The translations under genes and the position numbers were made by a program. The notes under the pieces are model-generated. The model ran no database searches and was not told the origin of the DNA. It saw only the letters and a program-made list of their open reading frames with translations. A stretch of DNA of 64,000 bases from CADEED01 sp043747875. GTDB taxonomy: Bacteria; Pseudomonadota; Gammaproteobacteria; Steroidobacterales; Steroidobacteraceae. This document shows, in pieces, positions 49,497-57,664 of this stretch; within the stretch, counting starts at the first letter, position 1, and every line of letters begins with the position of its first letter. Location: assembly GCA_043747875.1 (NCBI GenBank), contig JAYTOI010000056.1, forward strand, positions 1 through 64,000. Direction: 5' to 3'.

Positions 49497-50325
49497 CCAA
49501 CGACGCCGGGTCGGCATCGGTTGGCGGCCGGAGCTCGCGGCCGGAATATTCGCGCATCTCGATTGCATCGATGTGGTCGAAGTGATCGCGGACAACTACT
49601 TCAAGGCATCGCGCCGCGAGCTCGATGCCCTGCGTGCACTGGCGGAACAGGTGCCCGTGCAATTGCACGGCGTGGGGCTCGGGCTCGCGTCCGCGTTTGC
49701 AGTCGACCAGGCGCGCATCGACAGGATGGCGCGCCTCATCGAGCGCGTGCGACCGGAAGCGTGGTCGGAGCATCTCGCGTTCGTGCGCGCCGGTGACGTC
49801 GAGATCGGCCATCTCGCGATGCCGCCGCGCACCGCACGCACGCTGGAGCAGACCGTGCGCAATGTGGAGCGGGCGCGAGCCGTGACGGGGGCAATACCCG
49901 CGCTCGAAAATATCGCCACGTTGTTCGATCCGCCGATGAAATCGCTGAGCGAGTCCGAATGGACGCGCGGCATCGTCGGCGCGAGCGGCGCGCCGCTGCT
50001 GCTCGATCTGCACAATCTCTACGCGAATGCGGTGAATGCCGGCCGCGATGCGCTGGCCGATCTCGCAGAGTTTCCGCTCGAGGCCGTTCGATCGGTACAT
50101 ATCTCGGGCGGCATGTGGGTTTCCCATGCGAACGGCACGCGGCGTTTACTGGACGATCACGTGCACTCCCCGCCGGACATCGTGTTCGAGCTGCTGCAAT
50201 CGCTGGGCAGCCGCACGACGGCAACGTTCGATGTGATCCTGGAGCGTGACGGCGACTATCCATCGTTCAGCGTCATGCTCCAGGAGCTGGAACAGGCGCG
50301 CGCCGCGGTGCGCCAATATGCGTGA
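49477..50325 (+). CDS. DUF692/MNIO family enzyme (multinuclear iron-dependent oxidase)
   Basis: 282 residues of the DUF692 TIM barrel. Family landmarks in order: VGIGWRPELAAGI, VEVIADNYF, VQLHGVGLGLAS, WSEHLAF, PALENIATLFD, LLDLHNLYANAVN, SVHISGGMW, LLDDHVHSPPD and ILERDGDYPSF; several carry the His/Asp/Glu/Asn metal ligands. The usual LDxNN is LDLHN and the usual HLAGH is HISGG, so this is a divergent subgroup. Known members (MbnB, TglH, bufferin enzymes) use two or three irons and O2 to modify Cys residues of peptides, mostly with a small partner protein. The GTG start overlaps the preceding gene; GGAGGAGGAGGA upstream serves as ribosome binding site and as Gly codons. Confidence 0.88.
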   Translation: MVAAVASQRRRVGIGWRPELAAGIFAHLDCIDVVEVIADNYFKASRRELDALRALAEQVPVQLHGVGLGLASAFAVDQARIDRMARLIERVRPEAWSEHLAFVRAGDVEIGHLAMPPRTARTLEQTVRNVERARAVTGAIPALENIATLFDPPMKSLSESEWTRGIVGASGAPLLLDLHNLYANAVNAGRDALADLAEFPLEAVRSVHISGGMWVSHANGTRRLLDDHVHSPPDIVFELLQSLGSRTTATFDVILERDGDYPSFSVMLQELEQARAAVRQYA

Positions 50326-50566
50326 GTCGGACCAGGGCTGGGAGATCTTGTTGGCGCGGCTGTTCACCGATGCGCAGCTGCGCGCGCGATTCAAACGCGA
50401 TCCGCGGGCGGTCGGGGAAGAGTTTGGGTTGGATGAAAGCGCGCTCACCGCGGTCGAGAACGCCGACTGGGTCGGTCTCGATCTCGCCGCGAGGAGCTAT
50501 GCCCACAAGCGCGCCGGTCGCGCACCGCGAAAGTCGCTCTGGCGGCGGCTATTCGGCGCGCCGTGA
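50318..50566 (+). CDS. Putative partner protein of the DUF692 enzyme (82 residues)
   Basis: 82 residues overlapping the DUF692 stop by eight bases. Mainly helical: WEILLARLFTDAQLRARFKRDP ... EEFGLDESALTAVENADW, then a basic tail (KSLWRRLFG). The first part resembles the small or C-terminal domain accompanying actinobacterial DUF692 proteins (SCO6045-like), from memory. MNIO enzymes commonly need such a partner to bind the substrate, which I infer here. No leader or Cys, so it is not itself a precursor peptide. Confidence 0.7.
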   Translation: MRESDQGWEILLARLFTDAQLRARFKRDPRAVGEEFGLDESALTAVENADWVGLDLAARSYAHKRAGRAPRKSLWRRLFGAP

Positions 50567-50574
50567 CGGACGCG

Positions 50575-51033
50575 TCACGCTCTCAATGCGCGCGACACGA
50601 AGAACGCGGTGGGCAGCCCCACCAGCACGATGTGCCAAAAGGCGGCGATGTGCAGCGTTTCGAGCGGATAGATGCCCTGCCCGATGGCCGAAAGGGGCAG
50701 GATTGCGTAGTTCATCGTCAACAGCACGGCGATTCCGTAGAGAACACCGAGCGCGATCCACTGGCGCGGCAGGAACCGGACCCGGCTCGCGAGCACATAC
50801 AGCAACGCGGCTCCCGACAGGCAGATGAAAAAATGCAGCGCGATGCCGAGCGCGACGACTTCCAGTCCGCCGTCACGCGCCCCCTGGCCTAACAAGCCGC
50901 TGGCGACACCCTTCCACGGCTTCGTCCATGGGTTGCCTGCCATGACCGACTTTACCGTGGGATAGACGAAGTCGGCCAAGCCGGCACAGAATCCGCCCAA
51001 GAGCACGTTGCGCCAGATCGCGGTCGTATTCAT
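50575..51033 (-). CDS. Small four-helix membrane protein (DUF1440/YagU-like)
   Basis: 152 residues with four predicted helices; landmarks LGGFCAGLADFVYP, WKGVASGLLGQGARDGGLEVVALGIALHFFI and MNYAILPLSA. Similar unassigned proteins occur in many proteobacteria. Its ribosome binding site GAGGGAAG lies wholly in the 3' arm of a perfect hairpin just upstream of the ATG, which may make translation conditional. It converges on the DUF692 cluster. Confidence 0.78.
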   Translation of the reverse strand: MNTTAIWRNVLLGGFCAGLADFVYPTVKSVMAGNPWTKPWKGVASGLLGQGARDGGLEVVALGIALHFFICLSGAALLYVLASRVRFLPRQWIALGVLYGIAVLLTMNYAILPLSAIGQGIYPLETLHIAAFWHIVLVGLPTAFFVSRALRA

Positions 51034-51035
51034 GA

Positions 51036-51055
51036 CTTCCCTCGAGTGAGGGAAG
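51036..51055 (-). promoter_or_regulatory. Hairpin covering a ribosome binding site
   Basis: On the minus strand CTTCCCTC-ACTC-GAGGGAAG forms a perfect 8-bp stem with a 4-base loop. Its 3' arm is the Shine-Dalgarno sequence two bases before the ATG at 51033. It could act as a simple RNA thermometer or translational brake. Confidence 0.5.
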
Positions 51056-51205
51056 CAGACTACACGCGCGCCGTTGGCGGCGCTACGAGTCACACCGCTC
51101 GTCCCGTGATAGGGCCGCTGCCCCCGGGTTCGAGTTGTTAGGGCACTCATCCTGGCGTGGCCACACTTCGCCCGCGGCGAGAGTCGCTCAGGTCGCCGCG
51201 GACCG

Positions 51206-52066
51206 TCAGTGTGCGCTCCAGTCGTAGTTCGGGATCTCGGCCACCGGCGAACCCACCTGGATCGTGATCTCGCGATGCGACAGCAACTCGATGCCGCCCA
51301 AGGCGCCGGTCGCCTGCGTCACAACGCCGTTGTGATCCGTGATGTAGATGACGATCGGCTTGCCCGTCAGACCCGCGACGTTGTCAGGCTCCAACGGATG
51401 GCCCCAGATCCGGAAAAACTGCCCGAGCGTGAACGTGGCCGGGGCGGGCCCTTCGACATGAAGCTTCCCGGAGTGATTGTGCGTGTGCAGCGAGTAGACG
51501 CACTGCGTCGCTGGCGTGAGCCTCACGATGCCGATGTCTTCCGGAATCGACAGCGATACGCCGTCCAGGTAGATAGATAGGTGAGAGTGCACGTGATACG
51601 CAGTCGGCGGATCGTTGCCGGGATAGCACTCGAGCGCGCCGACCGTTTCGCCGCGCGGGCCCCTGCCGGGGTCGCGATCGGGCCAATGCGGGATGCCCAC
51701 CCGATGGTTGTCGTTCAGATCGACGATGGTGGATGACAGCGGTGGCACGGGCGGAGTGGCGGGCGGCGGTGTTGGCGCCGGCGACGGTGCAGGCGTCGGC
51801 GGCGGAGCAGGCGCCGGCGGCGGAGCAGGCGCCGGCGATGGTGCGGGCGCCGGCGGCGGAGCCGGCGGAGCGGGTGCCGGTGCGGGGCTTGGCGTTGGTG
51901 CAGGTGCAGGTGCAGGTGCAGGTGCAGGTGCAGGTGCAGGTCCCGGAATCGCGTCGGGCGTGAGGCCGACGGGCGAAGCCCCTTCCGAACGACTGCCGCG
52001 CACACAGCCGGGGAGCATTGCCACTGCCAGCCCTGCCAATGAAGCGATGATCCACCGGGTGTTCAT
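51206..52066 (-). CDS. Lipoprotein with Ala/Pro linker and His-rich domain
   Basis: 286 residues. A lipoprotein signal ends MLPGC; then an Ala-Pro repeat linker (about 40-115), then a globular domain with YHVHSHLSIYLDG and CVYSLHTHNHSGKLHVEG, which have many histidines, and FTLGQFFRIWGHPL. This domain is recognisable in other bacteria as an uncharacterised HxHxHLSI type. The His pattern suggests metal binding. The linker would hold the domain away from the membrane. Confidence 0.75.
   Translation of the reverse strand: MNTRWIIASLAGLAVAMLPGCVRGSRSEGASPVGLTPDAIPGPAPAPAPAPAPAPAPTPSPAPAPAPPAPPPAPAPSPAPAPPPAPAPPPTPAPSPAPTPPPATPPVPPLSSTIVDLNDNHRVGIPHWPDRDPGRGPRGETVGALECYPGNDPPTAYHVHSHLSIYLDGVSLSIPEDIGIVRLTPATQCVYSLHTHNHSGKLHVEGPAPATFTLGQFFRIWGHPLEPDNVAGLTGKPIVIYITDHNGVVTQATGALGGIELLSHREITIQVGSPVAEIPNYDWSAH
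51897..51938. repeat. Seven tandem copies of GGTGCA
   Basis: Seven perfect hexamers (GGTGCA) encode the Pro-Ala run on the opposite strand. Longer, less regular GGCGGAGCAGGCGCC repeats follow at about 51750-51890. Prone to slippage; changes would be in frame. Confidence 0.9.
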
Positions 52067-52290
52067 ATAGAAATTACTGGCTCGAGAGACCAGGTGTGAA
52101 ATTCGTACAAATTCTTTTGCAACGGCGCCAGACGGGACCCAAAACCCCTGTAGGCAAGCGCCGCGCGCGGGCAGTCCGGACCACCTGGCCGTCAACTGGT
52201 CAATGTGTTAGCTGGTTCAAACTACCGCGCGGCGAAGGGTGCCTATACTCCGCCCGCCGCCCCCAACGGCATCATTCATGAGGGAAGGAC

Positions 52291-52986
52291 ATGCGCGCGT
52301 TTGCGAGATTCACGGTTTCACTGGTCACCCTGCTCTGCGTGTCGTCCGGCGCACTGGCCGGAAACATCGGTACCCTGGCCATCAAGAACAAGGGCAAGTC
52401 GATAGCCATCGTGTCCGTATCCGCTAACAACTACAGCAATTCCCTGCAGGGCTGGAACAGCGCCAACACCTCCGAACTCATGGGCACGCAGCTCAACAAG
52501 ATGGTGGGCCTGATCGAAACCCTGTTCACGAAAGACTGGACCGTGGTGAATGCCGCCACCTTTGCCGGGAAAGACGATTTTCAGGTGCTCGCCGGCGAGC
52601 AGCGCGAAGTGGGCCTGCCCGTGTTCGACGGGAAGACCATGCCGCTGTTCTCCAAGAACCGTAAACAGTTGATCAAGGCCGAAGTCGACCAGGACGTCGC
52701 GGTCAAACTAGCCAAGGTCACGGGCGCCGATTTTGTCCTGATCGCGTACTCGGAGTGGGCCGTGGCCACCGGCAGATTCGTTCCGACCAGCAAATCGCTG
52801 GCCAAGAACGTGGTCAGCATCTATGACGCCAGCGGCAAGAAGGTGTACGAGGGGCGCGCGGATATGCAGGGCAACAAGACCCTGGGCGCGATGGGGTCAG
52901 TCGTGGTGGACCAGAATTCCATCGGAGAATGGGTGACTGCCTACGACAAGGGCGTCCACGAGTTGTATGGAGTGCCGCGCGACTAG
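52291..52986 (+). CDS. Secreted protein of unknown function, 231 residues
   Basis: Signal peptide to about residue 23 (SSGALAG). The mature protein is beta/alpha mixed with IAIVSVSANNYSNSLQGWNS, VKLAKVTGADFVLIAYSEW and KKVYEGRADMQGN, similar in style to CsgG/TolB-like periplasmic proteins that work out a stress or assembly response, but no family can be named. A possible -10 TATACT lies at 52243-52248. GAGGGAAGGAC precedes the ATG. Confidence 0.7.
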   Translation: MRAFARFTVSLVTLLCVSSGALAGNIGTLAIKNKGKSIAIVSVSANNYSNSLQGWNSANTSELMGTQLNKMVGLIETLFTKDWTVVNAATFAGKDDFQVLAGEQREVGLPVFDGKTMPLFSKNRKQLIKAEVDQDVAVKLAKVTGADFVLIAYSEWAVATGRFVPTSKSLAKNVVSIYDASGKKVYEGRADMQGNKTLGAMGSVVVDQNSIGEWVTAYDKGVHELYGVPRD

Positions 52987-53116
52987 CAGGCCGAGCCCGG
53001 GCATCATGCCCGTGCCAAGGGCCAGTGAAAGCGCTGCATGACGGCTACCTCTGACATGGGAGATTACCCGCGTCGCAAACCCGCCGCCACGCATGGAGTG
53101 CCAGCTGGAACGCCGG

Positions 53117-53566
53117 TCAATTCCCAACCAGCTCGAAGCGCAACACCCGGCCATCGTCCGGATCTACCATCTCACCCACTTCGAGAAAGCCAGCCTTTGC
53201 GAGTACGCGTTGCGAGGCAATGCCATCCGGCACAGTGTGCGCGCGCACCGTGCGCACCTCGCCCGACTCGAACGCATAGCTCGAGAGCGCGCGGGCCGCC
53301 GCGGTGGCATGACCCCTGCCCTGGTGCTCGGGAACGATGGCGTAGGCGATCTCCACCATTCCGTCGACCGGCGGACCCTTGAAGCCAGCGAGTCCAACTA
53401 CCGCGCCTGCTGCGTTCAGCACGTGGAAGCCGTGCACCCATGGATCCTGCAGCGGAGATTTTTCCAGCTGTGCCAGCCAGTCCGCCGAGATCTGCGCGCG
53501 CATCTGGGGGTCCATGGCATTCATCGCCGCGTGCACCTCACCGCGCGTTCTGGGGATGAGTTTCAT
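53117..53566 (-). CDS. GNAT-family N-acetyltransferase (RimJ/RimL-like)
   Basis: 149 residues. VEIAYAIVPEHQGRGHATAAARAL is the acetyl-CoA-binding motif A of GNAT enzymes, followed by VRAHTVPDGIASQRVLAKAGF (motif B). N-terminal strand GFHVLNAAGAVVGLAGF is also typical. Substrate unknown. Confidence 0.88.
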   Translation of the reverse strand: MKLIPRTRGEVHAAMNAMDPQMRAQISADWLAQLEKSPLQDPWVHGFHVLNAAGAVVGLAGFKGPPVDGMVEIAYAIVPEHQGRGHATAAARALSSYAFESGEVRTVRAHTVPDGIASQRVLAKAGFLEVGEMVDPDDGRVLRFELVGN

Positions 53567-53648
53567 GGCGGGAGTGTACGCCGGCCGCTGACCTGCCAGT
53601 CCGGCGCCGCTTCCGTCACCTGCATCGGGTCAAGGGCTCATCACCAGC

Positions 53649-55061
53649 TCAGTCGCGCGCGAGATCGCACTCGTCCGTGTGGTGCCTGCGTTTGCCGCGC
53701 CGGCCGTCCACGCCGCAGTCCAACAACGGTGCCACGTGAATCACGATGAACTCGTTGTTGTCGGGCACGCCGAACTCGCGGCCCGCCGAGCCCGGGTAGT
53801 TGTTGTCGTCGATCACCAGCAAGCGATTGTTGTCGAGAACGAGCAGGTCCTCGATCGTGGTGAACGGGAAGGTGAACACAGTCTTCGTGCGGCCATCGCC
53901 GGCGACGTCGCGCGGGTCGTAGATATTCATGAGGTCCGCCACCTCTTCCTTGACGAGCATGCCCTGCGCGTCGACGTCGTCCAGGTCGATGCGGAAGATC
54001 TTCTTGAAACGCGCCGGGTTCGTGAAGCGAGGATCGGCCGCATCGCCCTGCCCGCCGTCACGCTCGATGATCACGAATTCGCGGTCCGTGAGCGCAGTGA
54101 AGTCGCCAATCGCGTTGGCAGGCAGGTCGAGTGGATAGGCGAAGGTCTTGCCGGTGTACTTGCGCTGCCCGAGTGAGAACTCGCTGATGATGAGCCGCGT
54201 GCGCAGCGGGTCGCCGTTGATGGCCTTCTCGAGCAGCGTGTAGAGACGCGTGCCGCTCCTGTTCAATGCCATGCCCTCGAAGCCCCCCGAGTCCGGCAGG
54301 TTCGCGGCCAGCGTACGCACCGGGTTGCTGACGGCCTGCACCAGCGGGTTCACTTCCGTGCCGCCCGGCACGCTGGGGATCCGGCGCAGATTCGGCAGCG
54401 GGATCGGTGTGTCGAGCACACGACCGTGCGCGTCGGTGTGGATCAGAAAGGGACCGAACTCGTCGCCGAACCACAGCGTGCCGTCCGAAGCGCGGCGGAT
54501 GGATTCGATGTCGAAGTCCGCGCCCGTGAGCAGGCGGTTGATCTGGATGGCAGGATCCACCGCGATCGGCGCGCCGCCACCCGCCGGCGTGCCGGGGTAG
54601 TTAGCACCGTCGGCAACGATGGGCCACGGCACCTTCTTCCAGGGGTCGCGCAGCGTGATGAAGCTGTCGGTGGTGAATTCGCCGAGCGCGTCGCCCGTGA
54701 AGCGGTTTACGGGCGTGACACCACCCGATTCGAAGTCCGGCTTCACGGCGTAGACCCGCAGCAGCGCGTCGGGAGAATTCGCTTTCGCGCCGAAGCCGTT
54801 GTCCGCCATCACCAGGTACGTGCCCTTGATGGGGCCGCGCAGCACCGCTGAGAAGCCCTGGACCGGCTGTTTGTTGATGAGCGGCAGCACGACGCCATTG
54901 CCGCCGGTCGCGAACTGGCCCGAGGTGGGGCCCGGAGAAAAGCTGGCGCTGGGAAGCACCGCACGGTCGAGGAGCTCCGCGGCGGACCCGGGCTGCAGCA
55001 TGAATGCGGAACACAGCGCGGACGCGAGCGCTACGCCCGCGCGACGACGGGAAAGATTCAT
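53649..55061 (-). CDS. Esterase-like/phytase-like secreted protein
   Basis: 470 residues. Start at 55061 with GGAG upstream gives a signal peptide (to about PGSAA). The body is beta-propeller-like with Asp/Gly turns: DFDIESIRRASDGTLWFGDEFGPFL, GGFEGMALNRSGTRLYTLLE and LLVLDNNRLLVIDDNNYPGS, which identify the 'esterase-like activity of phytase' family. Likely periplasmic hydrolase of phosphate esters; substrate unproven. The C-terminal tail is short and basic (GRRGKRRHHTDE). Confidence 0.85.
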   Translation of the reverse strand: MNLSRRRAGVALASALCSAFMLQPGSAAELLDRAVLPSASFSPGPTSGQFATGGNGVVLPLINKQPVQGFSAVLRGPIKGTYLVMADNGFGAKANSPDALLRVYAVKPDFESGGVTPVNRFTGDALGEFTTDSFITLRDPWKKVPWPIVADGANYPGTPAGGGAPIAVDPAIQINRLLTGADFDIESIRRASDGTLWFGDEFGPFLIHTDAHGRVLDTPIPLPNLRRIPSVPGGTEVNPLVQAVSNPVRTLAANLPDSGGFEGMALNRSGTRLYTLLEKAINGDPLRTRLIISEFSLGQRKYTGKTFAYPLDLPANAIGDFTALTDREFVIIERDGGQGDAADPRFTNPARFKKIFRIDLDDVDAQGMLVKEEVADLMNIYDPRDVAGDGRTKTVFTFPFTTIEDLLVLDNNRLLVIDDNNYPGSAGREFGVPDNNEFIVIHVAPLLDCGVDGRRGKRRHHTDECDLARD

Positions 55062-55231
55062 TCGTAACTCCACAGTTGAGGCGGGCCGAGGCGATGCTCG
55101 CCGCGGCGCGTGTCGACGGAGTTAAATTCTTGCTACGCGTGTGTGAACAGTGTCGGTGCCGTCTTACAAACGCTTGCGGATGTCGGGGCCGGCGCAGTTG
55201 CGGGGAATCCCCGTAGGATTCGCCACCACTC

Positions 55232-57550
55232 ATGCCTGAACAGCAGCTGGAAGCACAACGTCAAGCGCTCGAAATGGTGGTACGCGGCCGTCCGCTCGCG
55301 GAGGTTTTGAATGCCCTCTGCGAACTCGCCCGCACACAGCTCGACGGCGAGCGGGTAACCATTCATCTGACCGATGCGAACCGCGGCGAGCAAGCCGATC
55401 CTGCTCATTGGTCATTGCCGATCCGTTCCACGGACGACCGGGTGCTGGGCAGTTTCACCATCGCTGTGGCGAACGGGACAGAGCCGGCGCCCGCGGCCCG
55501 CCGGCTGGCGCAGTTCGTCGTCCACACCGCGGCGCTCGCCATCGAACGGCAGGCGATGGACGCAGCGCTGCGCGCCAGCGCGCGACGCGATCGCTTCCTC
55601 GCGAAGCTCGCCGCCGGGACGCAACCGCTGGTCGAGGCTGCCGACATCATCGCAACCAGTGCGCGCCTGATCGCCGAAGAGCTCGACGTGGACCGCTGCG
55701 CGTACGCGCCCGTCGAGGACGAACGCGTGTTCGTGATCACCGGCAACTACCTGCGCGGACTGTCCGACATCGCGGGCCGCTGGAACGTCGAGGACTTCGG
55801 TCCCGGCTGCGTCGACGACATGCTCGCCGGCCGCCCGTACGTCGTCGAAGACACGGACACCGATCCGCGGATCGGGGTCGCGGATCTCGCGGCGTATCGC
55901 GCCACGGGAATTCGCGCGGTAGTTTGCGTGCCGCTGCTCAAGGCTGGCCGCTTCACCGCCGCGATGGCCGTGCACCAGAAGACACCGCGGCATTTCACTG
56001 CGGACGAGATCGACCTGGTCGCCACGGTGACCGCGCGCTGCTGGGAGGCGCTCGAACGTGTCAGCTCTCGCCAGGACGCGGACCGCGCGATCATCCAGAA
56101 TCGCTCGCGCCTCGACTACGTGGCGCGGCTGTCGGGCGTGGGGTTCTGGTATTGCCCTCTGCCATTCAGCGAGCTCTTCTGGGACGAGCGCGTCAAGGAT
56201 CACTTCCATCTACCCGCGGATGCGCGCGTCACCATCGAGGACTTCTACGCGCGCATGCATCCTGAGGACCGCGAGCCCACGCGCGTCGACATCGAAACCG
56301 CGATCCGCGACCGTAACATTTATGACACTGTCTATCGCACCGTGCATCCGGCCACCGGCGAGGTGAAATGGATCCGCGCGCTCGGCGGCGCGACTTACGC
56401 CGCGGACGGCAGGCCTACCTACTTCGACGGGGTCACCGTCGACGTCTCGGAACAGAAGGAGCAAAACCGGCGCAAGGACGAATTCCTGGCCACGCTGGCG
56501 CACGAACTGCGCAATCCGCTGGCGCCGATCCGCACCGGCCTGCACTTCCTGCGCATGGGGGGCGCCGGCGATCAAGCGCTGCGCACGCACGAGATGATGG
56601 AGCGCCAGCTCCGGCACCTGGTGCGCATGGTCGACGACCTGCTCGATATCTCGCGCATCACGCTGGGCAAAGTCGAGCTCAGAAGGGAGCGCGTCGACTT
56701 CCGCACGGCACTCGGCAGCGCGCTCGAGTCCACGCGGCCGTTGATCGAGGCCTCCAATCACGAGCTCGCCGTGCGGCTGCCCGCAGATGCCTTGCCGCTC
56801 GACGCCGATCCGACGCGCCTCGCGCAAGTGCTCGCAAACCTCCTGAACAATGCCGCGAAATACACGCCGCCCGGCGGCCGCATCCAACTCACCGCCGACA
56901 TCGAGGGCCCGACCCTCATCGTGCGCGTCCACGACACCGGCATCGGCATTCCAACGGACATGCTGCCGCGCGTGTTCGACATGTTCACGCAGGTCCATCG
57001 GTCCATCGAGCATTCGCAGGGCGGGCTCGGCATCGGCCTCACGCTGGTGCGCCGGCTGCTGGAGATGCACGGCGGCGGTGTCGATGCGCAGAGCGCGGGT
57101 ACGAATCAGGGCTCCACGTTCATCGTGAGACTGCCCCTCGCCGAGCGCATCGAAGCGCCCGCCGCCGTTGCGGCGCCCACCGCTGCGCGCATTGCGCACC
57201 GCATCCTGGTGGTCGACGACAACGAGGACGCGGCGGAGACCCTCTCGATGTTGCTGGCCTTCGAAGGCCACACCACGCGGCTGGCGCACGATGGCGAATC
57301 CGCGTTGGCGGTCGCCGCCGAGTTTCGCCCTGACACGGTGTTCCTCGACATCGGCATGCCGGGCATGAACGGATACGAAGCCGCGCGCCATCTGCGCGAC
57401 GCGCATGGCGCGAGCATGCGAATCATCGCGCTCACCGGCTGGGGCGCGGAGGAAGACCGCCGGCTCGCGCACGAAGCGGGCTTCGATCACCACCTCGTGA
57501 AGCCCTTGGATCCAACCATGCTGGCCGCTGCACTGGCCTTGCGTGACTAA
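55232..57550 (+). CDS. Soluble hybrid histidine kinase (GAF-GAF-PAS-HisKA-HATPase-REC)
   Basis: 772 residues. Two GAF-like domains (about 10-110 and 115-275), a PAS domain (about 285-405), HisKA (His in LAHELRNPL), HATPase_c (G1 DTGIGI, G2 GGLGIGLTL), and a receiver (TVFLDIGMPGM). No membrane helix. The HisKA-HATPase-REC half is very similar in design to the kinase at 29673. No cognate regulator is adjacent. The next gene, a TonB receptor, has its own start region 114 bases away. Confidence 0.87.
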   Translation: MPEQQLEAQRQALEMVVRGRPLAEVLNALCELARTQLDGERVTIHLTDANRGEQADPAHWSLPIRSTDDRVLGSFTIAVANGTEPAPAARRLAQFVVHTAALAIERQAMDAALRASARRDRFLAKLAAGTQPLVEAADIIATSARLIAEELDVDRCAYAPVEDERVFVITGNYLRGLSDIAGRWNVEDFGPGCVDDMLAGRPYVVEDTDTDPRIGVADLAAYRATGIRAVVCVPLLKAGRFTAAMAVHQKTPRHFTADEIDLVATVTARCWEALERVSSRQDADRAIIQNRSRLDYVARLSGVGFWYCPLPFSELFWDERVKDHFHLPADARVTIEDFYARMHPEDREPTRVDIETAIRDRNIYDTVYRTVHPATGEVKWIRALGGATYAADGRPTYFDGVTVDVSEQKEQNRRKDEFLATLAHELRNPLAPIRTGLHFLRMGGAGDQALRTHEMMERQLRHLVRMVDDLLDISRITLGKVELRRERVDFRTALGSALESTRPLIEASNHELAVRLPADALPLDADPTRLAQVLANLLNNAAKYTPPGGRIQLTADIEGPTLIVRVHDTGIGIPTDMLPRVFDMFTQVHRSIEHSQGGLGIGLTLVRRLLEMHGGGVDAQSAGTNQGSTFIVRLPLAERIEAPAAVAAPTAARIAHRILVVDDNEDAAETLSMLLAFEGHTTRLAHDGESALAVAAEFRPDTVFLDIGMPGMNGYEAARHLRDAHGASMRIIALTGWGAEEDRRLAHEAGFDHHLVKPLDPTMLAAALALRD

Positions 57551-57664
57551 TACATTTCACAGCGACACGGTCCACATTGGTGCGCGAGCGCCTAACCCTG
57601 GAAGAGCGATGTATTCTCCGCGAATGGAGTATTGGCACATCAACTTGCTGAACAGGGACAGATC

